Assembly: GCA_944739405.2 (NCBI GenBank) | Contig: OX123187.2 | Span: forward strand, 80,460,450-80,524,449 | Length of the DNA stretch: 64,000 bases | Reading direction: 5' to 3' | Source of the DNA: Euclidia mi | Taxonomy: Eukaryota > Arthropoda > Insecta > Lepidoptera > Erebidae | Part shown: positions 11,785 to 22,440 of the stretch, piece by piece | How positions within the stretch are numbered: position 1 is the first letter of the stretch | How the letters are laid out: every line of letters starts with the position of its first letter | The notes under the pieces: generated by a model | Database searches by the model: none | Seen by the model: the letters and a program-made list of their open reading frames with translations, nothing else | What the model was told of the DNA's origin: nothing | Made by a program: the position numbers and the translations under genes

Positions 11785-12300
11785 AAATCCTTAGTTTATA
11801 GAACCTTTCTTATTTATTACAAATTATTGAGTAAACAATAATAAATTACTAAACTTATGATTTTGATAATTACGAAAGTGTATCTAAATCGGCACAGTTT
11901 CGCGCGCGACTATGGCGGCCGTTTCGTACACCGATTATGTATTGAAACTTTAGTAGATTTATATAAATAATAGTGAAGTTGATATTAACTGTTGATTAAA
12001 TTCAATAATTTATTAAGTAAGGTATATAAAGTTCTGTGAATAATTGCTGAAATGCTGAATGTTTGTGAGATTGTGTGTGTTGAAAGTGTTATTGAAGAGG
12101 ATTTTTTCGTATTTTCGAGTTTTATTTCAACGAACTGCAGAGAAAAGGTATTTATATATCTATTATAAGTTGGTAAAACATATTTCAAGGATGCCAAAAC
12201 CGTCAAATTATTTTTGTGATAAGTTTAAAACTAACTGAGATATAGGTAACACAATGACGCCAGTCAGCTGTTGCTCGGTCAAGACGTAAAGCAGCCTGCA
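11785..12300. other. Unrelated sequence replacing the copia RT region
   Basis: The integrase frame stops making copia sense near 12300 and RNase H resumes near 11785. The roughly 0.5 kb between has no RT motif in any frame. It contains a GC-rich patch (cgcgcgcgactatggcggcc) inside AT-rich DNA. I see no terminal repeats or duplication that would identify it. It could be an insertion combined with a deletion of the RT. Confidence 0.5.
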
Positions 12301-12694
12301 CTACCGGACATTTTTTATTTTTCACGCCCTGCGTTGGAGGGGTTAAATACGCTGCTGTTTTAATTACTTCTGGCCAATATTTTCTATGGATTTTAGTTTC
12401 TCTCATTAAACACCTACCTATATCCATAGCAGATCTATTATATCTTTCCGCTACACCATTCAATTCATGAACATAGGTTAGACATGGTAATAACTCTATA
12501 CCCTTTTGCTTTATAAAATTATAAATCTCCTTATTTAAATATTCTTTCCCATTATCACACTGTAACTTCTTAACCCTTTTGTTAAATTTATTTTCTGCCA
12601 GATTCACAAATTTTATAAAACAACTAGCAGTTTCAGCTTTAGTTTTAATACAAAAAATTCTTGTGCCCTTACTATAATCGTCAATAAATGTCAA
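12203..12694 (-). pseudogene. copia integrase core
   Basis: The frame shows the three DDE blocks in order: TFIDDYSKGT (first Asp), LQCDNGKEYLNKE (second Asp) and HELNGVAERYNR (Glu). It ends with WPEVIKTAAYL, matching the usual end of the copia catalytic core. Integrase joins the DNA copy to the genome. The first 30 residues upstream (zinc-binding part) are in the next frame at 12754-13248. The C-terminal part is cut off by the unrelated 11785-12300 sequence. Confidence 0.8.
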
Positions 12695-12753
12695 AAAATA
12701 TTTTTCTCCACCATAACCAGTTGTATTATGTGGACAATTTAAATCAGTATGAA

Positions 12754-13380
12754 CTAATTATAAAATTTCAGTAGCCTTTTTTCTATTATTTTCAAAAGGT
12801 ACATTAGCCATTTTACTTTAATACAATTTGAACATTTCATCTCCATGCTCTCAATTTTATCTGGCAAACCATCTCCTTTTTTATCATTTATTAACTTGTT
12901 TAAATATTGAAAATTTACATGACCAAGTGCCTTATGCCATTTCTCTTTATGAGTTAATTTTACAGAATATGCATATTTTTCATCTGTATATTTTTTTGAT
13001 ACAAAACTTTTTAAATGATAAAAATGTTTTATTTTATCGGCAACAGCTATCAATTCCCTGGCCTGGTTATAAATTTTTGTATTTTCATCTTTAGCTACTA
13101 TTGTACAATTTCTAGTAATCTTTGAAAAACTTAACAAATTTTGCTTAATACCTTTCACAAAATAAACATGTTTTAAGTCAACATATTTTACATTATAATA
13201 GTTTTTGAAATAAATTTTAACTGTACCTACTTTGGTAGCTTTTAACATTTTGTCATCGTGTAGTTTTACATCGACAGGATTTTTTAAATCGACAGAATAC
13301 GATACATATTTTTATAAAATATGTATCGTTTTTTATTATATGGTCTGTACACCCACTATCTAAAAGCCAATCAATGTCAC
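12754..13380 (-). pseudogene. copia protease and pre-integrase zinc domain, frameshifted
   Basis: At the upstream edge the minus strand reads DIDWLLDSGCTDHI, with the Asp-Ser-Gly catalytic triplet of the copia aspartic protease. A frameshift follows within a perfect inverted repeat at 13299-13329. The 164-codon frame 12754-13248 then continues protease and ends with KWHKALGHVNFQYL and CSNCIKVK, the His-His-Cys-Cys pre-integrase finger. Only the frame is damaged; the catalytic triplet is intact. Confidence 0.75.
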
Positions 13381-13383
13381 TAT

Positions 13384-14810
13384 TATTAGTACATTCTTCT
13401 TCAATTCAATTCAATTTCAATTCAATTTATTTAAATAAGTAAATACACAATACATATATTACATGCATCACCATCTAGTCCGAAACTAAGCAGAGCTTGT
13501 GCTATGGGTACTAGACAATGGTTTGACATACATATTTTTTATTTAGATACATACCTTACATACTAACATACATACAATATACAATTTTTGTTAGTAAATA
13601 ATATAAATATACTTATATACTATGTTAAAATTGCTTCACTTATCTACCCCCACGATAATGTTGTGCGTTCTGGTGGCACTTGTCCACGGAAGCGACGGAA
13701 CACCACACCTTTCGGCCAAAAGTCCTCCTTCATAACAACAGGCAGAAAGCACGTCGGGATCCGCACCACAAACGCCTTGAAGTTGACGTTGCCTCGCGAC
13801 TCCAGCAGCTGCACTCTCGGCATGTAGTTGGACTTTTGGCGCACGTACTCCGCGATGTCCTCCGCCTTAGTGGTGTAGTGCAGGCGAGAGATGTACACGG
13901 GTGTGTTCGGTGCGGCAGCGCGCAGGGTTGCACCGGGCTCCACAGGAGCCGTACCGCAACAGTTCTTGACGGTCTTCTGATGACGCTTCCTCCTCTGCAC
14001 CGTCACAAAACCATCATCTACTACGTCAGCCTGTTTTTTCGCCTTTTCCGGCTTGGAAGTCGCAGTTTCCTGCTGAGCCTTTATTGATGTAGGTCGCGCG
14101 GCGATACACGGAGAAGTCGCGGGAACGGGGGCAGGGCTGCGGGGCGCTTGTGTAGCGCACTCAGTAGTCACAATCTTACGCGGTGACAGAACTGCTGACG
14201 CGAAGCTTGCGGCCGATGTATTGACGCATGCACCTCGGCGCGTGTTGATGTTACTACGCGCCGGTGACCCACTTAAATCGACAACCTTACGTAAGTCGTC
14301 TAACTCCGTGTGCAAGAGTGCGACGGTATCTTCAGATGTCTCCAACTTCTTGTGTACATCCGCTAAACTTGCCTTCAGAAAAACTATGTCCTTCAAATGG
14401 CTTGTAACATCGACGTGGTCGATAGTGACAGGAAGTAACTTGTTTAAGTCCCTCGCCACAAACGTCGGCACGTCGTCAGGATCGGTCTCTTTGAGTAGCG
14501 TGATGATGTCTTGTAAGCTTTTTTTTGTCCCGTCACGCCTGCGGGACACCATCTGGTGACATTTATTTAGCGACCTGTATACAAGCAGCTTGGCAGCCGC
14601 AATGTCCTCCTAGCTGAAGTTCGTTGCACAGATCTGGATAGCCAACACTTCGTCCACGACATCCAGCTTCTGCTGCAGGAACGCCAGCAGCTCGTTCACC
14701 ACAAGTTTATCACTCATGGCGATAAAAATTGCGAGCGTCGGCTCGCGCCGCGCAAAACAATAATATAAAATTTATTTACTCGACACACGTCCGCCTTAGA
14801 GCGCAGTCAG
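13384..14810 (-). mobile_element. Nested non-LTR element with ORF1 but no ORF2 ('half-LINE')
   Basis: This insert interrupts the copia element between Gag and protease. On the minus strand it has a short GC-rich leader, one ORF1-type gene, a 3' UTR with catagcacaagctctgctta, then a simple TTGAAT-type tail at 13384-13420. A microsatellite-like 3' tail is characteristic of CR1/L2-group LINEs. No endonuclease or RT sequence lies between ORF1 and the 3' UTR. The element therefore either lost ORF2 by internal deletion or belongs to a non-autonomous lineage. I found no convincing target-site duplication. Confidence 0.65.
13644..14717 (-). pseudogene. ORF1-like RNA-binding protein of the half-LINE, one stop
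   Basis: A good start lies at 14717 (MSDKLVVNELLAFLQQKLDV). About 36 codons later one in-frame TAG interrupts the frame, after which it stays open from 14552 to 13644. The N-terminus has an AAAKLLVYRSLN segment, the centre is coiled-coil-like and then Pro/Ala/Thr-rich, and basic KRHQK follows. The C-terminus has PVYISRLHYTTKAEDIAEYV with FVVRIPTCF and WPKGVVFRRF, an RRM-like end seen in many arthropod LINE ORF1 proteins. It would be about 357 residues without the stop. The role would be RNA binding. No enzyme domain is present. Confidence 0.6.
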
Positions 14811-14811
14811 A

Positions 14812-15742
14812 CTACACCACCAAATACCTGATATCAATACAACCAAATACCTGATTTACTTCCGAATTGCATACTTGAGTTATCCATGACTCCGAGTAAG
14901 AATTGTTCGGTACTTGACCTCTGAATTGTCCTTGACCTCTGCCTCGGTCACAACCTCTGTAGAATCTACCTCTATTATAACCCCTTTGTAGTCCTCGCTG
15001 ACCTTGACTGGATTGATATCTGCCTCGGTAACTTTGTTGTCCTTGATTTATTTCTCTGCTTGTACCAGCAATCCTTCTTGAAATGACCCGTCTTGCCGCA
15101 GATAAAGCATTAGGCTTTGGTTTTAGCTGCAAATGTACTCACATTGTTCCTCTCATCCGCGTCACTAGTAGTAATATTTTTCTCTTTTATGTTGGATCGT
15201 ACGTAATCTACTGTCCTTTGTTCTTCTGGTATTACATCGAGAAAATCTCCAATATAACTATAACTCGGTGGGAGGGCTCTGAGAAGATATCTCAACTTTT
15301 CTGATTCATCAATATTTCCTCCAGCAACTTTAAATGTATTTATTGTTTTTTCAAAATCAACAAAAAAATCTTACATTGTACTGTAGTTGTTTAATTTAAT
15401 CTCTTCAATTTTCCCCCTACATATAATTTGCATAGCAGTAGACTGTGTTATAAGCATATTTTCAAATTTTCTCATCATTTCACAAGCTGTTTTACATTCG
15501 CTGACATATTCTAATTGTTTATCTGAGATTGTACTCATTATTATAGTCCTTGCCTTTAAATCCTTCCTTTTCCATTCCGTCTCAGCTTTTTCATTTTTTT
15601 CTAGAACATTCTTCTTAGTAATGGCGGCCTCGACACATCCCTTATATTCCAATAAGGTTAACAACCTTAATTTCCAACTAGAATAGTTAGCACCATCAAA
15701 AATAGGTAGTGCTATATCTTCTATTCTTGCTTGTTTAGCCAT
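14812..15742 (-). pseudogene. copia Gag
   Basis: The Gag start is at 15742 (MAKQARIEDIALPIFDGANY), followed by YSSWKLRLLTLLEYKGC, the typical copia Gag N-terminal block. After a frame break at 15371, the frame 15110-15295 has RYLLRALPPSYSYIGDFLDV. The frame 14812-15132 then has an Arg/Gly/Gln-rich tail in place of a clean CCHC knuckle. Gag forms the particle that packages element RNA. At least two frameshifts make it non-functional. Confidence 0.75.
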
Positions 15743-15883
15743 TATAGCGTTTATTATGAGTAATTAATATTATTTTATCTTGTGAAAAAAATTTCGTTGC
15801 CGGCTCATGTGACTTTTACCTCAAACGTATTTTCACACAGGGTTTTTACAATCTACGTATCACATTGAGTTTTCACTTATTAA

Positions 15884-15899
15884 CCACGCTCTGCTACCG
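15884..15899 (-). other. copia primer binding site, tRNA-Met-like
   Basis: Directly inside the 5' LTR the minus strand reads ggtagcagagc. This is complementary to the 3' end of an initiator methionine tRNA as commonly used by copia elements. The first base and the stretch after eleven bases do not match, so the assignment is tentative. Confidence 0.4.
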
Positions 15900-15961
15900 T
15901 GTTGAATACTGTTCATTATAAAATAAAATATGCGGATACTTTATTAGTACATTTTATTATA
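15900..15961 (-). repeat. copia 5' LTR fragment
   Basis: These 62 bases repeat the first part of the 11026-11213 LTR with about one difference. They break off where the family B SINE starts at 15962. The other two thirds of the LTR are not found beyond the SINE, so this end was lost with or before the SINE insertion. Confidence 0.75.
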
Positions 15962-16232
15962 ATCCACCACTGCCTCGTTGGTCTCGTGGCATAAATGTGC
16001 GCGTGGGATTGGGAGGTCTCGGGTTCGATTCCCGGGTCGAGCAAAGTGTTATTGGGTTTTCCGTTAGGAAATTCCCAGTAACAGCACGGAGTCTGGTAAT
16101 GTGCCCGGTATGGCAATAGGCTCGCCCCCTATTACGTGGGACCTAAAAATTCATGGTGAAATGTGGGTGTAATATTACACCTCTGCCTACCCCTTCGGGG
16201 ATACAGGCGTGTGTCTATATAAAAAAAAAATC
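15962..16232 (+). repeat. SINE family B, full-length copy
   Basis: It begins with a tRNA-like head with box A (tggtctcgtggc) and box B (gggttcgattccc). A body follows that includes a run shared with every family B copy in the window (ctattacgtggg, cctaccccttcgggg), and it ends in an A-rich tail. It defines the 3' end seen in truncated copies at 2850, 19351, 24885, 31784 and 42113. RNA polymerase III would transcribe it, and a LINE would have mobilised it. Confidence 0.8.
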
Positions 16233-16921
16233 CAAAAGAATAAAAATATAATTTAATTTAAGGATATTATATGTTTAAGAGTGAGGCAGAGCATTTTCGT
16301 AAATTTATCTTTACAACCTTTTTCCTTTTAAACGCTTACTCATTTCCACCAAAATAGTAATTTCAAAAGAAGTAAGATTGAGGAAAAACTCTCTTCGAGA
16401 CTTTATAGCGCTCTGATATCCTTCGACCATCAAACGGATCTGCCACGATATTTGCAGCATGTAAACAAGAGCCTAACATCACGTCAGCTTACGGCGTAAT
16501 ATGTGCAACAAACACTTGGACGCAGCCAATCTACAGGATAATCCCATAACAGCTGCGATACAGGCAGTAAGCTTCGCATTATTGATGCCACCACATTCGT
16601 TAGTATCGCAAAGCCGAAGCATTCCGTACCCGAAATTGTGGTACAATGAAATATCTCTATAAAATGGTTAACATATTTTTTCTAGTTTATCCTCTATGTT
16701 ATATGTCATTTAATACAATGACTTCTGTTTTTCTTACAGTTTAATGAACGGCAAGATTTATTATGAGGTACCTTACATTGAGTATCAGATATTCATAAAA
16801 AACTGTTCAATAAACATGGCATAGATATTTTAAGAATTATGTTATAATAAATTGAAGATGACATCAGAATTTATGAATTAGTAAGTATGCTAACGGTTTT
16901 CTCCGATCGGAAGTTAGAAAT
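16233..16921. other. Non-coding stretch, nothing recognised
   Basis: No supported gene. A somewhat GC-richer part at about 16430-16650 has no long open frame on either strand and no splice-bounded exon that I could defend. Confidence 0.5.
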
Positions 16922-16937
16922 AGCATAATTATTAAAT

Positions 16938-17261
16938 GTGTTCTTTCTCTTAGCGTTATCCCAGTTTCAATCTGGGGTCCGCTTACTAGTCTTACCGGAT
17001 TTGGCTGAATATTGGCTTTTCCACAGAGTGAGTGCCTGTCTGACCTCCGCAACCCGAAGGGATAGCGATATTCCACGGTTTAGACTAGTGTCAGTTTATA
17101 TAGAAGGTACTGACGCTCTGTAACGCCTGTCAAAGATCTTCATGACAATCGGGACCGATGGCTTTACGTGCTCTCCGAGGCACGGGACAAGCGATGATTA
17201 ACAATTCCATGTGCACATAACTCCGAAAAGTCATTGTTGCGCGCCGTAGATTCGAACCCGA
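16938..17261 (-). repeat. SINE family A, lacking the first part of the tRNA head
   Basis: The sequence matches the intact copy at 25459-25817 over its body, including gatcttcatgacaatcggga (plus-strand reading) and the 3' end ggataacgctaagagaaag. It starts abruptly at box B (tcgggttcgaatc) next to the A-run of the LINE part. About 50 bases of head, including box A, are absent. Confidence 0.8.
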
Positions 17262-18327
17262 TTTTTTTTTTACGTGGGGAAACTCTTTTGCGAGTGCCTC
17301 TCCGCGGGGCGAGCAGAGAGGGTATATCGGACTCCCTGGGACAGAACCCGGGTTTATCGACTAAAACCACCACGATAGCCGCCTCAGCGCTCAAAAGAAT
17401 GGGACACAGGGAACGCGGGTGTGCTGCTCCTGGGTCCCGTTACGCTTGTCCCGTGGTAGGGCTCAGTCTCTGATCTGATAGGGCTAGGTTGTTAGTGCCC
17501 TCCCTTCGCTACCTCGTACTGTGCGAGTACAGTGGTCCCTCGGCTATCCGAGACCACTGTCTTCTCGGGGTCGTTTGTGGTTGGGCAGCCAGATTGCCAT
17601 CTCTGATTGCCCACGGCCCCAAGGAAGAGTCAGGCTATCGGGCATTGCCACCACCACGACGCCGCCTGCGTCAGCGAGCGGGATCGGCTCTCTCGCGATC
17701 ACGCTCGGCGGCCTCCGGACGTCTTCCGTCAACATGGCCTGAACAATGGCCGGTGGGGAGAGATCCCCTCCGCTAACCGAAACAAAGACTCGCCGCTCGG
17801 ATTCCCATGCAGGGCACTCTGAGAGCGTATGCTGGGCAGAGTCCAGGTCACTGCCGCAGTAGTGACATACCGTCGTCGCCTCGCAGCCGATTCGGTTCAA
17901 ATACTCACCGAAACATCCGTGTCCGGTGAGTATCTGAGTCAGCCTAAACGTGACGCAGCCGCTTCTCCTCTCGATTTACGCTTCGAAGGCAGTGAGTATT
18001 GCGCCAACGACGCGTTGGCGCATGCACCGCGGCTCTGAGAGTCGCGTGCGCCAATTAATCAGAGCGCGCTGACGCGCATTTCGTCGAAACTTCCCAAGCG
18101 TCTGGCTCGGCTCTTCCTCCATGCCGCCTTCCTGGCGGAATCGAGTCTCGCGAAAAACTAGGGCGTCCACATCGAACGGTGGGAGCCGAGCCAAAAGCGT
18201 GGCCGCCTCAAAAGAAATCGTGCGATAGCCACGCGCAACTCTAATGGCCGCCACTCGCTGCAGGCTATTAAGGATAGCTCTGCAGCGGGAGGCGCTCGTC
18301 AGGCGGTCAGACCAGACGGGCGCCTGC
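16938..18327 (-). mobile_element. Chimeric retro-insertion: SINE A joined to an R1-type LINE 3' piece
   Basis: A single 16-bp direct repeat, agcataattattaaat, bounds the unit at 16922-16937 and 18328-18343. Inside it, on the minus strand, come first a 5'-truncated R1-type LINE (18327 to 17272) and its A-run of ten. A head-truncated SINE of family A (17261 to 16938) follows. Because one target duplication encloses both parts, they were inserted as one event. The junction at the exact A-tail of the LINE fits RT template switching from SINE RNA to LINE RNA. LINE read-through into a SINE is an alternative. Confidence 0.75.
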
Positions 18328-18332
18328 AGCAT
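17544..18332 (-). pseudogene. R1-type LINE ORF2, C-terminal end with CCHC finger
   Basis: The minus frame 17976-18332 carries LNSLQRVAAIRVARGYRTIS followed by FEAATLLARLPPFDV, the conserved post-RT segment of R1-clade elements. After a frameshift, 17544-17900 has NRIGCEATTVCHYCGSD and AQHTLSECPAW, a Cys-Cys-His-Cys finger near the ORF2 C-terminus. About 280 bases of 3' UTR follow to the A-run at 17262-17271. The upstream RT and endonuclease are absent through 5' truncation. It is clearly richer in G and C than its surroundings. Confidence 0.75.
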
Positions 18333-18343
18333 AATTATTAAAT

Positions 18344-19350
18344 ATATTATCTCAAATATAGTTTGTAAGTGAAAAATACATAAATTCTGTTCGGTACTTT
18401 TGGCGTCGTGCTCTATAACAATGAACCGACGGTTAAAGTATTCTGCTACTAAAAAGATTTAAAATACAAATGACTGATGACATGATACGACTCATCCAAA
18501 GAAGATGAAAAGCGTGCATTCTAATCATAACCTAAAAATGGTAGTCTTTGGGTAAAAGAAAATTGATTAACCCTCTTATATAAAAACGTTACTCAAAATT
18601 TTGAACAACTGCTGAGAGGCTGATTAGCAAAAAGCTTACCTATAAACCCTGTTTAGCGTTTAGTAGCCACTAAGTGATGTTCAAATAGCTGTCAAATTTA
18701 TACAATACCGGGACCTTATTTAAACGTTGCTGAGAGGCACAATGGCGGGTTTGACTTGAATCAGCTGTTCGATCAATGACATTTAATACATTGTCAAATT
18801 TATGTATTTGCATTTTTTTTTCAAATTTGATGTTGTTTACTTATAATTAAACAGATTTCGAAGATCTAGCAGATTTCCCAAATTTTATTGGGAAGGTTTA
18901 ACTAGTAGAGTTATAAATTATTTCTCTCCGATATTTTCAGAACAACAAAATAGTAGGAGAGCTTGTAAACAAGTTTTGGTAACATACCCAATTGAGGCAT
19001 TACAAGAAATTCTGTGATTGTCCTTAATTGAACCTAAATAAGATAGGCGAGGTCTAGTTGAAATGTAGCAGCCTCCTACAAACCCTTGAATCTTTGTACA
19101 GGCAAAAAAAGTTTTTTTGGCATTCTAAAGTATATTTTATTTTATAAGCAGACCTTATATTGGCTATATCTCTTGCTCAAGGTAACTGCGAATTGCGATG
19201 CGGTTGGTTCTCGCGAAAACACGACCGACAGCACTCATGCGGTCTCTCAATAATATTTTCGGAGTAAATAAATAATTCCATCTTAGATAATAACAATAAC
19301 CGAAAAAGAACATTTATTAGATCTTTTTATGAAAAACAAAAATACACCTG
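18344..19350. other. Non-coding AT-rich stretch
   Basis: I see no gene, no repeat boundaries and no long open frame in either direction. Confidence 0.5.
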
Positions 19351-19460
19351 TAATGGCTCGCTCCCTATTACGTGGGACCTAAAAATTCATGGTGAAATGT
19401 GTGTGTAATATTTACACCCCTGCCTACCTCTTCGGCGATACTGGCGTGAGTCTATTAAAT
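19351..19460 (+). repeat. SINE family B, 3' fragment
   Basis: It begins inside the family B body (ggctcgctccctattacgtg) and ends at the shared 3' end ctggcgtgagtctat, followed by a short AAATAAAT-type tail. The head is absent through 5' truncation. Confidence 0.75.
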
Positions 19461-19971
19461 AAATAAAATAAACACCTGTAATGAGTATAATACCCTTAAG
19501 CAAATAGATTGGATCGCAAAAAAGTGCAATAATGGAAAAAAACATAAATTTATAAATTTATCAATATTTCTAGTAGTGTTTCAAAAAGTATACAAAATAG
19601 TTCACCAGCTCTCGGACTTTTTGTTATTTGTCATAGCAACGATATTCTGGCATAGTCTATGAATGAATATCGTAGCCATGGAGGTATCATATCGTTGCTA
19701 TGTATCTATGACTCATACATACAAAATAGCCAAGCGTGTTCGTTCAATTGCGTTATTTAGTCGACTATTTTGGCTATAATTTGTGGCCCTCGTATGTGTA
19801 TCGTTCTGTATCTGTTACTCAGATGAGTAATAGCTAATCAACATTTATAAGCATAGAAAATTTAAGCATTGTTTAAATGCTTGAGAGCTGTTCAGTTGAG
19901 AGGTGGCTAAGTCACACTCAACGAGATTTTTATAAGACGATTATTAAATACTTTAAGGAGTTTAAAAAATT

Positions 19972-20074
19972 ATCGTTTGACTTACCCATATTTGACAAAA
20001 TTAGTCCACATCCTCATCTAAAAAAATATCGTTTGACTTACCCATATTTGACAAAATTAGTCCACATCCTCATC
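19972..20074 (+). repeat. Local direct duplication of 47 bp
   Basis: Two identical 47-base segments occur at 19972-20018 and 20028-20074, each starting atcgtttgacttacccatat. The short A-rich run before each is also similar. The period is 56 bases. Perfect identity suggests a recent local slippage or unequal exchange, or an assembly artefact. Confidence 0.8.
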
Positions 20075-20831
20075 ACAACTTCGCTTAGCAGCTTCTCATG
20101 TTGCGTATAATCTGTACTGAAGTCAGTGTTTGTGGATCCTAATGGTACACCGAATAGTATATGGAAGTTTTTCACCTTGCACGCTCTTGTTCAGCTGCAA
20201 ACAAAAAACGAATATTATTAAGAAATATCATCTAAATTTAAGAATAGTTACTGCCTCCTTAATTGTTCTTTTAAGTGATACTCGTAATATTTTCAATCCA
20301 CCCTACATTCCTACCGGTGCATTCCTACCAAAGTCAAAAAAATTGGTCCAGGCAATTTGGGGATAAAACCAGTTTCATGAGCTTCTTATTTGGAATTCAT
20401 ATTCAAAATCAAATCATGCGTGTGAATGTAGTTTCTAATTTATGTACGTTAAAAACCATAAAGAAACTATGAACACCCCTGGCCTCCCTCAAAGCGTTTT
20501 TTTATAAGTTTCGCTACGTATTTTATGGGAAAAATCAATCGAGCAAAAACTATCTCCGAGTTCGTAATAACAAAAAGAGAATATTATACAGCGTTCAATT
20601 CACCAGAGCCATTATTCATGACACTTGTTCCGATCGACTTAAAACATTAAAAAAGGTAGGTCCTTCAATAGTTTTTACTCACTATTGTTCAGACATTGAA
20701 TAAAAGGCATTCGCGATACGTTTTACTGGTCTCGTGTTTCCAACTGGAATGCTAAAGTCGAATTGACATCAGGAATTATATTTCGCCCGTGAAATCTTTC
20801 AATTTGCTTAAAATGCATTTCTCTTTGAACT
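20075..20831. other. Non-coding stretch, nothing recognised
   Basis: Only short incidental frames occur (for example 78 codons at 20130). None carries motifs or splice boundaries that I can support. Confidence 0.5.
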
Positions 20832-22259
20832 ATACCCAAGTAACAAAATGTAGTCTTGTAGTGGTTCCGAGCCCAGGACTATAACAGGCTAGTAGAAGTT
20901 TACAACCACGGAAAAGGGCCTATTTTATACGCGTACTTTTGCTAATAAAACAGTCATAATAGACTTGGCGAGTACCACTTAGACCAATAATACACTTATG
21001 GTTGGACCACGCAGAACTATCTGCTCCCGCGAACTCAGCTATGAGCATCTCATAGAACACCGCTATACAAACACCGCCCATAATACACTTATAGTTAGAC
21101 TCCGGAGAACCCTTTGCTCCTGCGAAGCGCACTATGAGCATTTAATAGAACCAGGCAGGCGTGTAACGTACTCCGTGCTTCTATTACTAGCTACTTCAAA
21201 CATTTGTGAATTTCTGTTGTGTTGTGTTCTACGGTTGGGGAAAAAGTAAGAAAAGTGAAAGGTACTTAAGTTCATCTATTTTATATAAAATGTATTAACA
21301 AGTATTTTGCACGTAATACAATAATACGTGTATTAATGTTTGCACGGCAAACGCGTTAGTATTTGCGTTGAAGTATATTGTGTTTTACATCTCAATTTTT
21401 GTTCGCCTTTTGAACACGGCGTATTTACTAAGCTGTGTTTAAAAATAATATTAGTCCTAACAGAATTGTCGCACCATATTGTGACGAATTAGGATTTCGC
21501 ATACAAATGTCTTATGCTTAATTTTAATAACTAAGAGTTGGTAGATTTTCTGTACTTTCTTCTTGTATGAACCGCTTTTTTTAACCGCTTCCATTTGTTT
21601 ATATCCATTTTTGTAATAATTCAACAAAAATCCAATGACTCAATAGAAATCAAAATGGCTGTGAAGATGCTATAAATATTATAAGCAATTGTCTTCCTAT
21701 ATGGACTTCACGAAGATATATTTGGACTCTAATGGTTTTACAAGAAACTTTTATACAGAAATTAAGACTATAACAGCATTCGAGAGTCCACAATATTACC
21801 AAGTACACTTATTCTTAGAAGAAACCACTGTAGAACTAATTCACTCATAATTGGCACATAAAGTTGATTTATACACCCCTATAAGGTCAAGTAACAAATG
21901 CAAATGGTTCTAAGTGCATTTAATTCTACAAATTACTATTACTGGCGTATGACACTCATAGCGGATGTACAATTACTTCTTGTAGGCGATTATAAGTGTA
22001 ACTTACTAGAACAATTTTCTCAAGTGTATTTACATCTATGCAACACTTTTATAGGCCATCTTAGCCTTTACTGCGCCTATAACTTCATTCTATACACAAC
22101 TATAAGTCAACTTATAAGAACAGGTATACTACAAACCCAAACAAACTCCGTGTAACCAGTTATAAGCTTGGTAGTAAAATCTGGAACCACTAAGAGAGAG
22201 TTACTAGTGTTGTGAGCCTGTAAACTGTGCACAACAGGAGAACTTTGTTACTTGGGTAT
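20832..22259. mobile_element. Terminal-inverted-repeat DNA element, non-autonomous
   Basis: Perfect 16-base inverted termini, atacccaagtaacaaa, occur at 20832-20847 and, reversed, at 22244-22259. A second inward block (gtggttcc at 20861; its reverse at about 22183) is also inverted. If the element proper starts at CCCAAG, it is flanked by TA on both sides, consistent with a TA target. Inside are two diverged 72-base direct repeats (20987-21058 and 21080-21151) and many short cttatag/ctataag motifs. There is no transposase frame, so it would depend on another element. I cannot assign a superfamily. Confidence 0.65.
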
Positions 22260-22364
22260 GCAACAAAATATTTCGAGCGTAGGCAGTTTTGTACGTACGG
22301 TGCAGATACAATGCTGCTTTTTATTCGTTAGAGTGATTTATCTTTAATACCGAGGATATTCCTG

Positions 22365-22440
22365 TTTAGCGGACCCCGGGCTACAAGGTGTAGGTTTTGG
22401 GACGCAACAGGGACAGCGCTAGGATGATGATGATGATAAT
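22365..22440 (+). repeat. SINE family A, 3' tail fragment
   Basis: It reads ttagcggacccc near its start and ends gcgctaggatgatgatgatg. This corresponds to the last 70 bases of family A, here with a (GAT)n tail. A similar end occurs at about 35915-35970. Confidence 0.55.

Larger units (their letters stand above)
11026..15961 (-). mobile_element. Ty1/copia LTR retrotransposon, internally rearranged
   Basis: On the minus strand the order is partial 5' LTR (15900-15961), primer site, Gag, protease, integrase, RNase H, polypurine tract and complete 3' LTR (11026-11213). Protease-integrase-(RT)-RNase H is the copia order. The RT itself is missing and replaced by about 0.5 kb of unrelated sequence (about 11785-12300). 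A half-LINE of about 1.4 kb is inserted between Gag and protease. The 5' LTR is cut at 15961, where a SINE begins. The shared 62 LTR bases differ at about one position, so the LTRs have diverged little, although the coding region is badly broken. Confidence 0.8.
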
